From Bacteroides sp. (GTDB taxonomy: Bacteria; Bacteroidota; Bacteroidia; Bacteroidales; UBA7960), in assembly GCA_036351255.1 (NCBI GenBank), contig JAZBOS010000128.1, positions 62,001 to 126,000 of the forward strand: a DNA stretch of 64,000 nt, written 5' to 3'. How positions within the stretch are numbered: position 1 is the first letter of the stretch; every line of letters begins with the position of its first letter. A model generated the notes under the pieces. The model had not been told where the DNA came from and searched no databases. It saw only the letters and a list, made by a program, of their open reading frames with translations. Positions 54,262 through 62,226 of the stretch are shown here, in pieces. A program made the translations under genes and the position numbers.

Positions 54262-55650
54262 CTAGTTCTTACGGAAATAAATGTTGTCAGCGTAGAAGCT
54301 TGGAATATTTCCATTCACATCAACAAAAATGATTTGCCAAAGGGCGGTTCTGTTGCTTAAACCTGCAAAGCTTGAGAAAGGGATATCCAGGCTAATCCAT
54401 TGCTGTGACTGTGATGGTGAGATAGTAGTGGTATAGAGGCCAGTACCACCTCCAGCGTCATCAACCAGTTCAATTCTGAATTGGGCGTTCGCACTCAGGG
54501 CATTGGGTAGATAAATGTCTAAATGCAGATGTGTCATTGAAGAAGCATTAACAGCGGGTGAGCTGAATTGGATGCCCACAAAATTGAAATTGGTATAGTG
54601 AAGAATGTGGTCCCCGTTAACTTCAAAATCAGCAGAAAGGGTTGTTTGATAGGGCTCCCAGTAACCATTGTAATAATCAACAGGTACATTTGAATAAGCA
54701 TCGCTAAAGATTGAAATGACGTCCTCAGGAGCGTGAGTTGGGATAGGAGCTTGCTGGAAAGACCCTACAGAGTTAATTGTCAATGAACCCTCGGCAACAA
54801 CATCGCCCACATGGGCGGTAATTTGGGCATTTCCCGGTCCGCCGACAACAGTAACATTTCCATATTCATCAACAATTGCTATTGACTCGTTTGATGAAAC
54901 AAACTCAAAGTATGCAGGTGCTGCGTTAACAGCCTGGTCAATTCCTGCCGGCAGGTTGAAAATAGATACTAAACCGCTTAGTTGTTTTGAAACCCCAACA
55001 AATGAAGTTTCTGTTTGGTCCTCCCCGTTCAGAATGGCAAACCGCGGGTGGGCAATGGTGCTAAGGTTTTCAAATTTCACCTCGTCAATCCAGAAGGTGT
55101 ATCCTTTATCGTTTTCGGGACCTTCTGCATAATACAACATTCCTTTCTCCATATTTAGCCTCGAAGGATCGGGAATTGGGATATAGTATTTCTTCCAGTT
55201 TGAGTTTATGGGCAGATTTGAAATTGAAACCTCGTATTTGGATGCTCCTAGGTCATTTCCGAATCCAACAAGGTCGAGGTTGGCGGCCTGTGTAGCTTTA
55301 GCCCAAAAAGTCAAAGTATTATACCCTGATAAGTCCCTGCCTTCGGAGGTGAAAAATACCCCACCAGCAAAAGCACCTCTGGGGTCGCCTGCGTCGGGAA
55401 CTTCAAACCTCATGGAAGCACTTGAATTATTGTGTGTTACATCATTGTCAACATCAAATGCCGAAGGAACAGATCCACCAAAGGCTGCGTAATTTAATCC
55501 CGCACTGAAACCATCGATAAAGACTTCGGGATTGCTGGGGTAGGGGGCAGGGCTCAAATCGGTGATTTCACGTTCACAACCCCAAAAGAGCAGGATAAAT
55601 ATCCCGATTGGGACAAACTGCTTGATTTTTATAAATTTATGTGACTTCAT
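54262..55650 (-). CDS. Surface glycan-binding-type lipoprotein with Big_2 and module B domains
   Basis: 462 aa with lipobox LLFWGC (Cys 25). Residues about 40-200 form a beta-sandwich like a carbohydrate-binding module (DLSGYNTLTFWAKATQAANL; WIDEVKFEN at its end). Residues about 205-290 look like a bacterial Ig-like Big_2 domain (SSNESIAIVDEYGNVTVVGG, VAEGSLTINSV). Residues about 300-462 are module B (THAPEDVISIFSDAYSNVPV; TNFNFVGIQFSSPAVNASS; FYADNIYFRKN), which also occurs twice in the type IX-secreted protein of this operon. No catalytic site. The position right after the barrel-fused enzyme fits a SusE/SGBP-like glycan-binding role. Confidence 0.75.
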   Translation of the reverse strand: MKSHKFIKIKQFVPIGIFILLFWGCEREITDLSPAPYPSNPEVFIDGFSAGLNYAAFGGSVPSAFDVDNDVTHNNSSASMRFEVPDAGDPRGAFAGGVFFTSEGRDLSGYNTLTFWAKATQAANLDLVGFGNDLGASKYEVSISNLPINSNWKKYYIPIPDPSRLNMEKGMLYYAEGPENDKGYTFWIDEVKFENLSTIAHPRFAILNGEDQTETSFVGVSKQLSGLVSIFNLPAGIDQAVNAAPAYFEFVSSNESIAIVDEYGNVTVVGGPGNAQITAHVGDVVAEGSLTINSVGSFQQAPIPTHAPEDVISIFSDAYSNVPVDYYNGYWEPYQTTLSADFEVNGDHILHYTNFNFVGIQFSSPAVNASSMTHLHLDIYLPNALSANAQFRIELVDDAGGGTGLYTTTISPSQSQQWISLDIPFSSFAGLSNRTALWQIIFVDVNGNIPSFYADNIYFRKN

Positions 55651-55662
55651 TTTTTCAGCTTT

Positions 55663-58600
55663 TTAATTTCCAATACTAATGAGGATGTAGGTTCTGATTT
55701 CCCACTCATTGCCGTTGTCGAAACCAATCGCCTCGGGATCGGGAACAAAGTTGCCGGCAGGGTCAATGGATTGCGTTGGCGAATAGCGTGGAGAATACCT
55801 GTCGAGGGTCCGGTAGGTGCCCCGAACGCCAATGCGGGTGTTAGGAAGCTCAAACCAGTCAGGTCTTCCCAGTGAAACCGATAAGTCGGCCATCAGCTGA
55901 AGGGGGAAAGTAAGGTTAAAGTCGCGGTGATAATCGTACGGACCCCAATCGTTAATCCTGACAAATGAATTGAGCCTTATGGTTTTGTAGATCGTACGCA
56001 AATCAATACCAAAGCGGCTGATGGTACGGTCGTCACTGCCGTTTGCCTGTGCATCTCCTCCATAAATGTTGGCAATAAAGCCATAATCCTTGTTGATTTT
56101 TGAGATAACCCTGGCATGTACTTCCCACAAGTCTTTTGCAGGCGGTGATCCCGGGAATGCAAATGTGGTGCGTCCATCGGGCAAAATTCCAATGGCAGCA
56201 TCCATGGTGGTGGGCAAATGACGGTAAACGAAGCCCAGACTAAATGCAAATCCTGCATCTTCGCTTCGGTCGCTGTCCCAATCGTACATCCAGGTGCCGG
56301 GTGTTGGGTCGTAGGTTAATAAAATTTCACCTGCCACTTGCTCCCTGTTTGATCTGACTACAAATGGGTCTTCGAGGATATTACGTGGCCTTCCGGGAGC
56401 AGGTACCGAATTTGGAATCGGGCCTTCAATGGGCTTCTGCCACAAAAAATTGGGTGCAATTTGAAGATTTCCCATTAGATAGGTAAAGCCCGACAGGAAG
56501 TTGTACTGGTTTCCGCTGCCGCTGTCTTTCAACCTCCATCCGGTAAAAGTCAGGGTCTGGTCTACACCTCCCTGTGCTACCAGGCCCATAACGGCCGATT
56601 GTGCATACCAGTTAAACCTGCCTCCAGTATAAGTCAGTTTGATCTTGCCACCCCAGGTATCCTCGGGTTTGATATGATCCTGGTAAACGGTATAATCACC
56701 TTCTTCACCCCTTACCAGTTGAAATTCCCGGTTCTGCAAAGGCTGTCCGGCCCATATACCACCCAGGTCAACACCAAATTTCCCAAAGTCTCGGTTTAAA
56801 TGAAGGGTTAATCGTCTGGTTTTTGGCTGCGGAATGGCAAAGGAACTCTCCGTCATACCAAGCTGGTCGAGGTCTTCGTGAAATATTCCGGTGAAATTGA
56901 ATTTGCCCAAGGCTTTAGAGTATTTCAACAATAGCGCGGGGTTGGCTCCCCACCAGAGCTGCGGGCCAAAAGCAAATTTGAAATCTTTAAACTGCTTTTT
57001 GCCCTCCACCTCAAAACCGAAAGGTGCAATACCGTTATAAATATCGATTTGTGGACCGTAGTTTGCTTCCGGATAAAGGCCAAAAAAGTCGCCCTCATAG
57101 CCCCAGTGGTAATGTCCCGTGCGGTAAAAACCGTTCAGATTGAAATACCTGTGATTCCATTCGTAACTGGCCCTGTAAATCTGAACCCTGTTGATTGATT
57201 CGACGTTTACGTTTCCATCAGGGCTGCTTAGCAAAACGGGCCGACCCCGATTTTCATAAAAAATCTGGTCAATTGGATTCTGGGCTACATTTCCCAGTGC
57301 ATTTAACTCGACATTGGCCCTGAAGTTAGCAGCAGGCTGGGCCTCAACGCCCACATAAAACGACTGCATGTGATCAAAACCCAGTTGGTTTGGAAAGGTC
57401 TGATCACCCGGAATTGGATCATTGGGCGTGGTAATAAGGCTTCCGCCAGTATTGAAGGTGGAAAGGTGCGCAGTGAAATGGCTTAGCCTGATAACCTTGT
57501 TTCTCTCCCCCTCAAGGGCAGCTTTATCGCCTCTGGCTTGCAGGGTTGCATCAGAAATATTAATGCCATTAAAGTGATTGCGAAGATCAGTCATGGATGT
57601 TTCAGCTGCATAAGGGTTAAATTTATGAGCCTCCTTTAAAGCATAATAAGCCGCTCTTGGAAATAACTGATAAAAGCCCTTAGCGTCGGTTGGCCCTTTT
57701 GCGCAAATGCCAAACCATTCTTCATTCATGTTGTTTTCGCCCGGAATGTGGTCAAAACGATAGCCGCCGTTCTCCCATGAAGCATTGGTGTCATGTGCAT
57801 CCAGGTTCTTGGTTTGTCCAAATTTCCACCAGCCATCGCTGAACTGAAAAGTAAATCCACCAATCGAATTGCCTGCTTTTCCAAGCCCAGCTGCATTTTC
57901 GTATATTTCCATCCAGTTGGCAACATCATAATAAGCCTGTTCTCTCTGTGCCTCTTCCATGGTAAGGGCATTAAAGGCATCAGATCCAAATTCGGTTAGA
58001 AGGATGGGCTTTCCATATTCATTCTTTACCCTGTCAAACATATCGGTAAATGAAACTCCGCGATATACGTTGACTCCGAAAATATCCACATCCTGGCATT
58101 CTTCTGCAATAATATCTAAAAACAATAAGTCTCCGTTACATAGCGCCACCGGGTGGTTTTGGTCAAGGGCTTTCATGTCCAATGCTGCCTGGTTGAAGAG
58201 TTTGTACATGTGGCGTGCCATGATGGTAGATTCCCGGTCTTCCATTGGAATATCTTCCGTTTCGGCGCCCGACCAGAAAAGCCCGTAGTTGTTTTCGTTG
58301 CCAAGCAAATAAAGCAAGAGCCCCGGCGTGTTTTTATACTCTTCTACAAGTTCAGTGACCTCCCTCAAAAGAAGTTCAATGGTCCTAGGGTCAGAATAAT
58401 CGGTGTTTGCAACCCAGGCACCATCCAGCGTTAAACCGTAGCGACCGAACGAGTGGTTGAGCATCGTGTAAATGCCATAGGTTTCGTATATATAGGTAAT
58501 CCATTTGGGCTGGATTCCCGTATACACCCGAATAGCATTTACACCCATGTTTTTCAACATCGACATTTCATCGTCAATGGCTTTTTTGATAAAGTCGTCC

Positions 58601-58806
58601 GGCTGGTTCCATAAGCTGTACATGAAATTGGTGCCAATGGGAAAATAATCCCAGTTCATGCCATTTACCATGAAGGCTTCACCCTCCGTTTTCAGCCGCC
58701 AACCGTCTTCTTGTTGTTCAACCTCAACCCGGTTATTTTGTGCAAACAGGGAAAGGGAAAAACTGAAAATTAGCAAAAAAATTAGTTGTCTCATAAGACT
58801 TTTCAT
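55663..58806 (-). CDS. Clan GH-A glycoside hydrolase fused to a predicted outer-membrane beta-barrel
   Basis: 1047 aa; signal peptide ends at SLSLFAQ (about residue 22). Residues about 25-420 are a TIM-barrel hydrolase of GH2/GH5-like type: GEAFMVNGMNWDYFPIG, GVNAIRVYTGIQPKW, acid/base Glu 171 in YLLGNENNYGLF, IFGVNVYRG, nucleophile Glu 272 in ILLTEFGSDAF. From about 450 to the end the sequence changes to alternating polar/aromatic strands separated by turns (FYVGVEAQPAANFRANVEL; YFNLNGFYRTGHYHWGYEG; ARVISKINKDYGFIANIYGG; ISRFGIDLRTIYKTIRLNSF), ending in a strand EIRTYILISIGN at the C-terminus, as in outer-membrane barrels. No type IX tail, plug or TonB box is seen. The enzyme would be held at the outer membrane next to a pore. 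First gene of the long operon. Confidence 0.78.
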   Translation of the reverse strand: MKSLMRQLIFLLIFSFSLSLFAQNNRVEVEQQEDGWRLKTEGEAFMVNGMNWDYFPIGTNFMYSLWNQPDDFIKKAIDDEMSMLKNMGVNAIRVYTGIQPKWITYIYETYGIYTMLNHSFGRYGLTLDGAWVANTDYSDPRTIELLLREVTELVEEYKNTPGLLLYLLGNENNYGLFWSGAETEDIPMEDRESTIMARHMYKLFNQAALDMKALDQNHPVALCNGDLLFLDIIAEECQDVDIFGVNVYRGVSFTDMFDRVKNEYGKPILLTEFGSDAFNALTMEEAQREQAYYDVANWMEIYENAAGLGKAGNSIGGFTFQFSDGWWKFGQTKNLDAHDTNASWENGGYRFDHIPGENNMNEEWFGICAKGPTDAKGFYQLFPRAAYYALKEAHKFNPYAAETSMTDLRNHFNGINISDATLQARGDKAALEGERNKVIRLSHFTAHLSTFNTGGSLITTPNDPIPGDQTFPNQLGFDHMQSFYVGVEAQPAANFRANVELNALGNVAQNPIDQIFYENRGRPVLLSSPDGNVNVESINRVQIYRASYEWNHRYFNLNGFYRTGHYHWGYEGDFFGLYPEANYGPQIDIYNGIAPFGFEVEGKKQFKDFKFAFGPQLWWGANPALLLKYSKALGKFNFTGIFHEDLDQLGMTESSFAIPQPKTRRLTLHLNRDFGKFGVDLGGIWAGQPLQNREFQLVRGEEGDYTVYQDHIKPEDTWGGKIKLTYTGGRFNWYAQSAVMGLVAQGGVDQTLTFTGWRLKDSGSGNQYNFLSGFTYLMGNLQIAPNFLWQKPIEGPIPNSVPAPGRPRNILEDPFVVRSNREQVAGEILLTYDPTPGTWMYDWDSDRSEDAGFAFSLGFVYRHLPTTMDAAIGILPDGRTTFAFPGSPPAKDLWEVHARVISKINKDYGFIANIYGGDAQANGSDDRTISRFGIDLRTIYKTIRLNSFVRINDWGPYDYHRDFNLTFPLQLMADLSVSLGRPDWFELPNTRIGVRGTYRTLDRYSPRYSPTQSIDPAGNFVPDPEAIGFDNGNEWEIRTYILISIGN

Positions 58807-58826
58807 TTGGGAATAATTAATTATTT

Positions 58827-58834
58827 CAAAAATA
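58827..58834 (-). promoter_or_regulatory. Candidate -7 element upstream of the barrel-fused enzyme gene
   Basis: On the minus strand TATTTTTG matches TAnnTTTG exactly, 20 bp before the ATG at 58806. I see no convincing TTTG -33 box at the right distance, so an activator may be required, which would fit substrate-induced PUL control. Confidence 0.3.
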
Positions 58835-59082
58835 GGGCAGTCAAAACACTAACAGCGTATAAATATAATGATGAATTCGTTGATTCGCCTATATACATAA
58901 TATATACAATTACTGTTAAGGAACTTTACATACAATTAAATTTAGTTCAATTTACTGGAAATGAATAAATAATAAAAAAATATTTTAGGATTGGATTGAA
59001 AGGTTGTGTTTTTTTGTACATGTAATTTTTAGTTGTTTCTTTTAATGAAAATGGGGAAAAACTACCGGGTGTTTTAAAACCT

Positions 59083-59103
59083 TTTTCAAGCCTAGCTTGA
59101 AAA
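59083..59103 (-). terminator. Candidate hairpin behind the GH-A lipoprotein gene
   Basis: TTTTCAAGC and GCTTGAAAA form a 9-bp perfect stem around a 3-nt loop, 65 bp beyond the stop at 59169. The following sequence on the minus strand is T-rich but broken by GG, so termination is possible but weakly supported. Confidence 0.35.
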
Positions 59104-59168
59104 TCACTTCCGCAGTTTTATATTTATCGCCCCCTTTTAGAAAAAACAGGGATAGTGTTTTCAAAAAA

Positions 59169-60491
59169 TTACTTTACAAAAAAGGGTATATTGGCTGTGG
59201 CAGCATTGTTTTGGTTGTCAACAACATAAACGAAAATTCGATAAGCCCCATGGCTGGAGGGTGCATTAAAAATGACTTCCGATGTGTTGGCTGATATAAT
59301 AAGCCCTTCAATGGTTTTTGACCTTTTCTCAAAGTCACCACCTTCGCTTAATTCCTTTGGCTCTGGAATTATTTCAGCTCTAACCGAAAGGTTTTCTTTA
59401 TTAGGGTGTTCGATGGAAATCCTGGCAATGAATTCTTGGTTCTTTTCAAGGCACACATTATCAAACCGACCACCTTTGCCTTCAATGGTGAAATCCATCA
59501 TTTTCGGGGCCATATTTTCTGGCCATTTTCCGGTCCAGAGGTATTCAATCATATTTACTGATTCTGTTCTTTCACCATTTTCAGTAAAGAGACCATACCA
59601 TGATGGGGTACGCTCCTGTTTTTGGCCCCAAAGAAATACAAACGAACCCATGCAGTTATTAGAATCAGCCAAAATGACTTCTTCGTAACGCTTTTTTATT
59701 GCTTCAGCTTTCTCTGTGGAGGTCTGCTCAATGGCCGAACCCCATTCTGTTTGGGGAACTTCCCAATGACCAGTTGCTCCCCATTCAGTAACCAGATAAG
59801 GGCCATTGTATCCTGCATTCTCAAGTCTTTGCTCAAGGTCAATTAAACTGCCATACAATTGAATAGAGATAAAGTCGACATCGGGACAGTGCTCTAGTAT
59901 ATAATCCACTTCCTTCTTGTAAATTCCGGCCAGCATGGTGGTCGTAACATGGTTGCCATCAACTTCCTTTATCATCCGAGCAATATCGTTCACAGCATCC
60001 CACACTTTTTGATTGGAATAATTGAGATTAAGCTCATTGCCTATGCCCCAGCCCAGCAAGGCCGGATGATCTTTAAGTTCAAGCACTTCCTGTCTGAGCC
60101 TTTCCAATTGCTGAGCAACAGCCCCCTTATCATTATAATCAAAACCGTGGCGCTCATTCCCTACATTCAGGCCCATCATCACCATTAAGCCATTTTCCCA
60201 TGCCATGTCTAGCTTCTCCCTGCCAGTTTGCTGCCCATTGTCAATAGTCCAGGTGCGAAAGGAATTGCCACCGTGGATAGCAATTTCTCCGCAAGGTCCG
60301 TTCTCACAACCGGCTCCCTTAACAAAAAACTCCTCTCCGTTAACAAACAAACGATATTTTCCATCCACTTGCTTCATCTCAACCTGGGAAGGCCCTGCTT
60401 GCATGGGGTCGGTGATTTCCTGCTTGTCATAATTACAGGCAATTATCATGTAGGACATTAGCAATAGTGTCAAAATCTTTATTTTTTTCAT
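59169..60491 (-). CDS. Clan GH-A glycoside hydrolase lipoprotein with C-terminal Ig-like domain
   Basis: 440 aa from ATG 60491 (MKKIKILTLLLMSYMIIAC; lipobox Cys 19); the ORF opens five codons earlier but inside the spacing to the transporter gene. The TIM barrel (about 40-330) has acid/base Glu 153 in GWGIGNELNLNYSN and nucleophile Glu 236 in YLVTEWGATGHW, plus GSFVFLWGQKQERTPSW. Residues about 345-440 form a beta-sandwich of Ig type (IISANTSEVIFNAPSSHGAYRIFVYV in part). A compact GH-A barrel with an Ig-like tail recalls GH158 endo-beta-1,3-glucanases, which occur in laminarin loci, but GH2- or GH5-like families cannot be excluded. It starts 11 bp after the sugar-porter stop, in the SusCD operon. 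Confidence 0.75.
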   Translation of the reverse strand: MKKIKILTLLLMSYMIIACNYDKQEITDPMQAGPSQVEMKQVDGKYRLFVNGEEFFVKGAGCENGPCGEIAIHGGNSFRTWTIDNGQQTGREKLDMAWENGLMVMMGLNVGNERHGFDYNDKGAVAQQLERLRQEVLELKDHPALLGWGIGNELNLNYSNQKVWDAVNDIARMIKEVDGNHVTTTMLAGIYKKEVDYILEHCPDVDFISIQLYGSLIDLEQRLENAGYNGPYLVTEWGATGHWEVPQTEWGSAIEQTSTEKAEAIKKRYEEVILADSNNCMGSFVFLWGQKQERTPSWYGLFTENGERTESVNMIEYLWTGKWPENMAPKMMDFTIEGKGGRFDNVCLEKNQEFIARISIEHPNKENLSVRAEIIPEPKELSEGGDFEKRSKTIEGLIISANTSEVIFNAPSSHGAYRIFVYVVDNQNNAATANIPFFVK

Positions 60492-60502
60492 CTCAGCACC
60501 AA

Positions 60503-62068
60503 TCATTTAATTAGATTCGATTCCAGTTCTTCAAGAGATTTCCCTTTGGTTTCAGGAATAAACCGCCAAACGAACAAAAGGGTCAACAACCCGAAAAAGG
60601 AATAAATGAGGTATGTGGCACTTGACCCTAACCATTCCAGTTGAACAGGAAAAACAGTTGCAACAGAGAAACTGACAATGGAATTCCAGAAGCCCATGAT
60701 GGAAATGGAGAGACCTCGGAGTTTGTTGGGGAATATTTCAGAAAGCAGGGCCCACATGACCGGGCCAAGGGAGATGGCAAAAGATGCAACAAAGAGGATT
60801 AGGCCAATCAAAACCCATATAGAACTGATGCTTATGGAATGTTTTAGGATAACTTCCTTGAAGTCGTTATAGGTTTCCTGGCCGATCTTTTCCTTTACCA
60901 GGATGAAATAAGCCACCTCATTTTTAAAGGTATTGTTTTTCAGGTCATTAAGTTTTTGAATATTCGCTATTTGATCTGGAGTTGCATTCATCTCAGTTAC
61001 CTCGGCCATCAGCATCTCCATTGACTCCGAATCTATGGTGTATCTTGCGTTCTTGAATGAAAATCCGACAATGGCAAGGGAAATACAAATTCCGATTGCG
61101 CCAATCAATAGCAGGGGTTTTCGGCCAAGGGTATCAATCAGGAACATGGCTAAAACGGTCATCACAACATTGGTTACTCCAAGGATGGCCGCCTGCATAA
61201 ACGCTGCATCTTTTCCTCCGCCGGCCATTTCAAAGATCATGGGTGCGTAATAGAAGATGGCGTTAATACCTGTGATCTGCTGGAAAAATGCAATTCCAAA
61301 TCCAACGATCAATACGGTTTTCATTCGTCTTGAGAAAACATCAGACCAGGTGCCTTTTTCTTTCTTTTCTTCCTCTTTCAGGCTAAGATTAATTTCCTGA
61401 AATTCAATTTGTGCTTGTGTTTCCCCATGGATTTTTTCCAGGACTCCTTTTGCTTCCTCCCCTTTTGCTTTTTGCAGCAACCACCTGGGACTCCGGGGGA
61501 CAAAAAACAGCAGGATGAAAAATAAAATGGCGGGAATGGCTTCAACGCCAAGCATAACCCGCCATTTTAAGTCAGAGTCTGCGATGGTTTGCTGGAAAAA
61601 GTAATTGGAGAAATAGGCGATGGAAATGCCAAGGACAATGTTAAGCTGGTTGAAAGTTACCAGGGTGCCGCGCAATTTCCTGGGTGCAATTTCTGCAATG
61701 TACATAGGGGCAACCAGGATAGCCATACCAACACCAAAACCACCAATGATCCTTGCAGCCAGGAAACTGGAGATATTAAATGCAAAGGCTGTAGTAATTG
61801 CGCTGATGGTGAAAAGCAAGGCAGTGACCTTAAGAACCCCCCGGCGTCCGAATCGGTCGGCCAGTTTGCCTGCCATGATATTTCCAATAATTGCACCCAA
61901 AATAAGGGAGCTCACAGAAAAACCGATAAGCATGGATCCGGAATTTAATCCGAACGTATTCTTATAAAACGGTGTTGCTCCTGATATTACCGCACTGTCA
62001 AAACCCAGAAGAAATCCTCCTAAGGCAACGATCAGTGAAATTAATACCGTGTAGGTCTTCCTGGTCAT
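60503..62068 (-). CDS. Sugar porter family MFS transporter (XylE/GLUT-like)
   Basis: 521 aa, 12 predicted helices. Sugar-porter signatures: GFLLGFDSAVISGA in helix 1, GKLADRFGRRGVL (loop 2-3), ARIIGGFGVGMAILVAPMYIAEIAPRKLRG in two stretches, PRSPRWLL after helix 6, QQITGINAIFYYAP (helix 7), DTLGRKPLLLIG and PETKGKSLEE at the C-terminus. A loop between helices 9 and 10 (about 345-400) is longer than in XylE. It would import glucose or another monosaccharide by proton symport across the inner membrane. It sits between SusD and the GH-A lipoprotein. Confidence 0.92.
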   Translation of the reverse strand: MTRKTYTVLISLIVALGGFLLGFDSAVISGATPFYKNTFGLNSGSMLIGFSVSSLILGAIIGNIMAGKLADRFGRRGVLKVTALLFTISAITTAFAFNISSFLAARIIGGFGVGMAILVAPMYIAEIAPRKLRGTLVTFNQLNIVLGISIAYFSNYFFQQTIADSDLKWRVMLGVEAIPAILFFILLFFVPRSPRWLLQKAKGEEAKGVLEKIHGETQAQIEFQEINLSLKEEEKKEKGTWSDVFSRRMKTVLIVGFGIAFFQQITGINAIFYYAPMIFEMAGGGKDAAFMQAAILGVTNVVMTVLAMFLIDTLGRKPLLLIGAIGICISLAIVGFSFKNARYTIDSESMEMLMAEVTEMNATPDQIANIQKLNDLKNNTFKNEVAYFILVKEKIGQETYNDFKEVILKHSISISSIWVLIGLILFVASFAISLGPVMWALLSEIFPNKLRGLSISIMGFWNSIVSFSVATVFPVQLEWLGSSATYLIYSFFGLLTLLFVWRFIPETKGKSLEELESNLIK

Positions 62069-62226
62069 TTTTTCGAGTGTTTCAGCACAAATTTTTGATT
62101 AAATATTATCCCGGATATTGTCTTCTCCACGTCTTTTCTTCAAAAGAAAGAGCAAAAAGGATGCCTGGACAGTAGTTTTGGCAGGCAAAAATGATTGGGA
62201 AGTGCAATGTTTAACAGAAGTGATCC

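Larger units (their letters stand above)
58807..59168. other. Intergenic region at the start of the long glucan operon
   Basis: 362 bp, AT-rich, with TATATACATAATATATAC at about 58891-58908 and no coding frame. It holds a candidate promoter near the right edge of the downstream gene and a hairpin behind the upstream GH gene, so it divides the locus into two transcription units. Confidence 0.4.
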
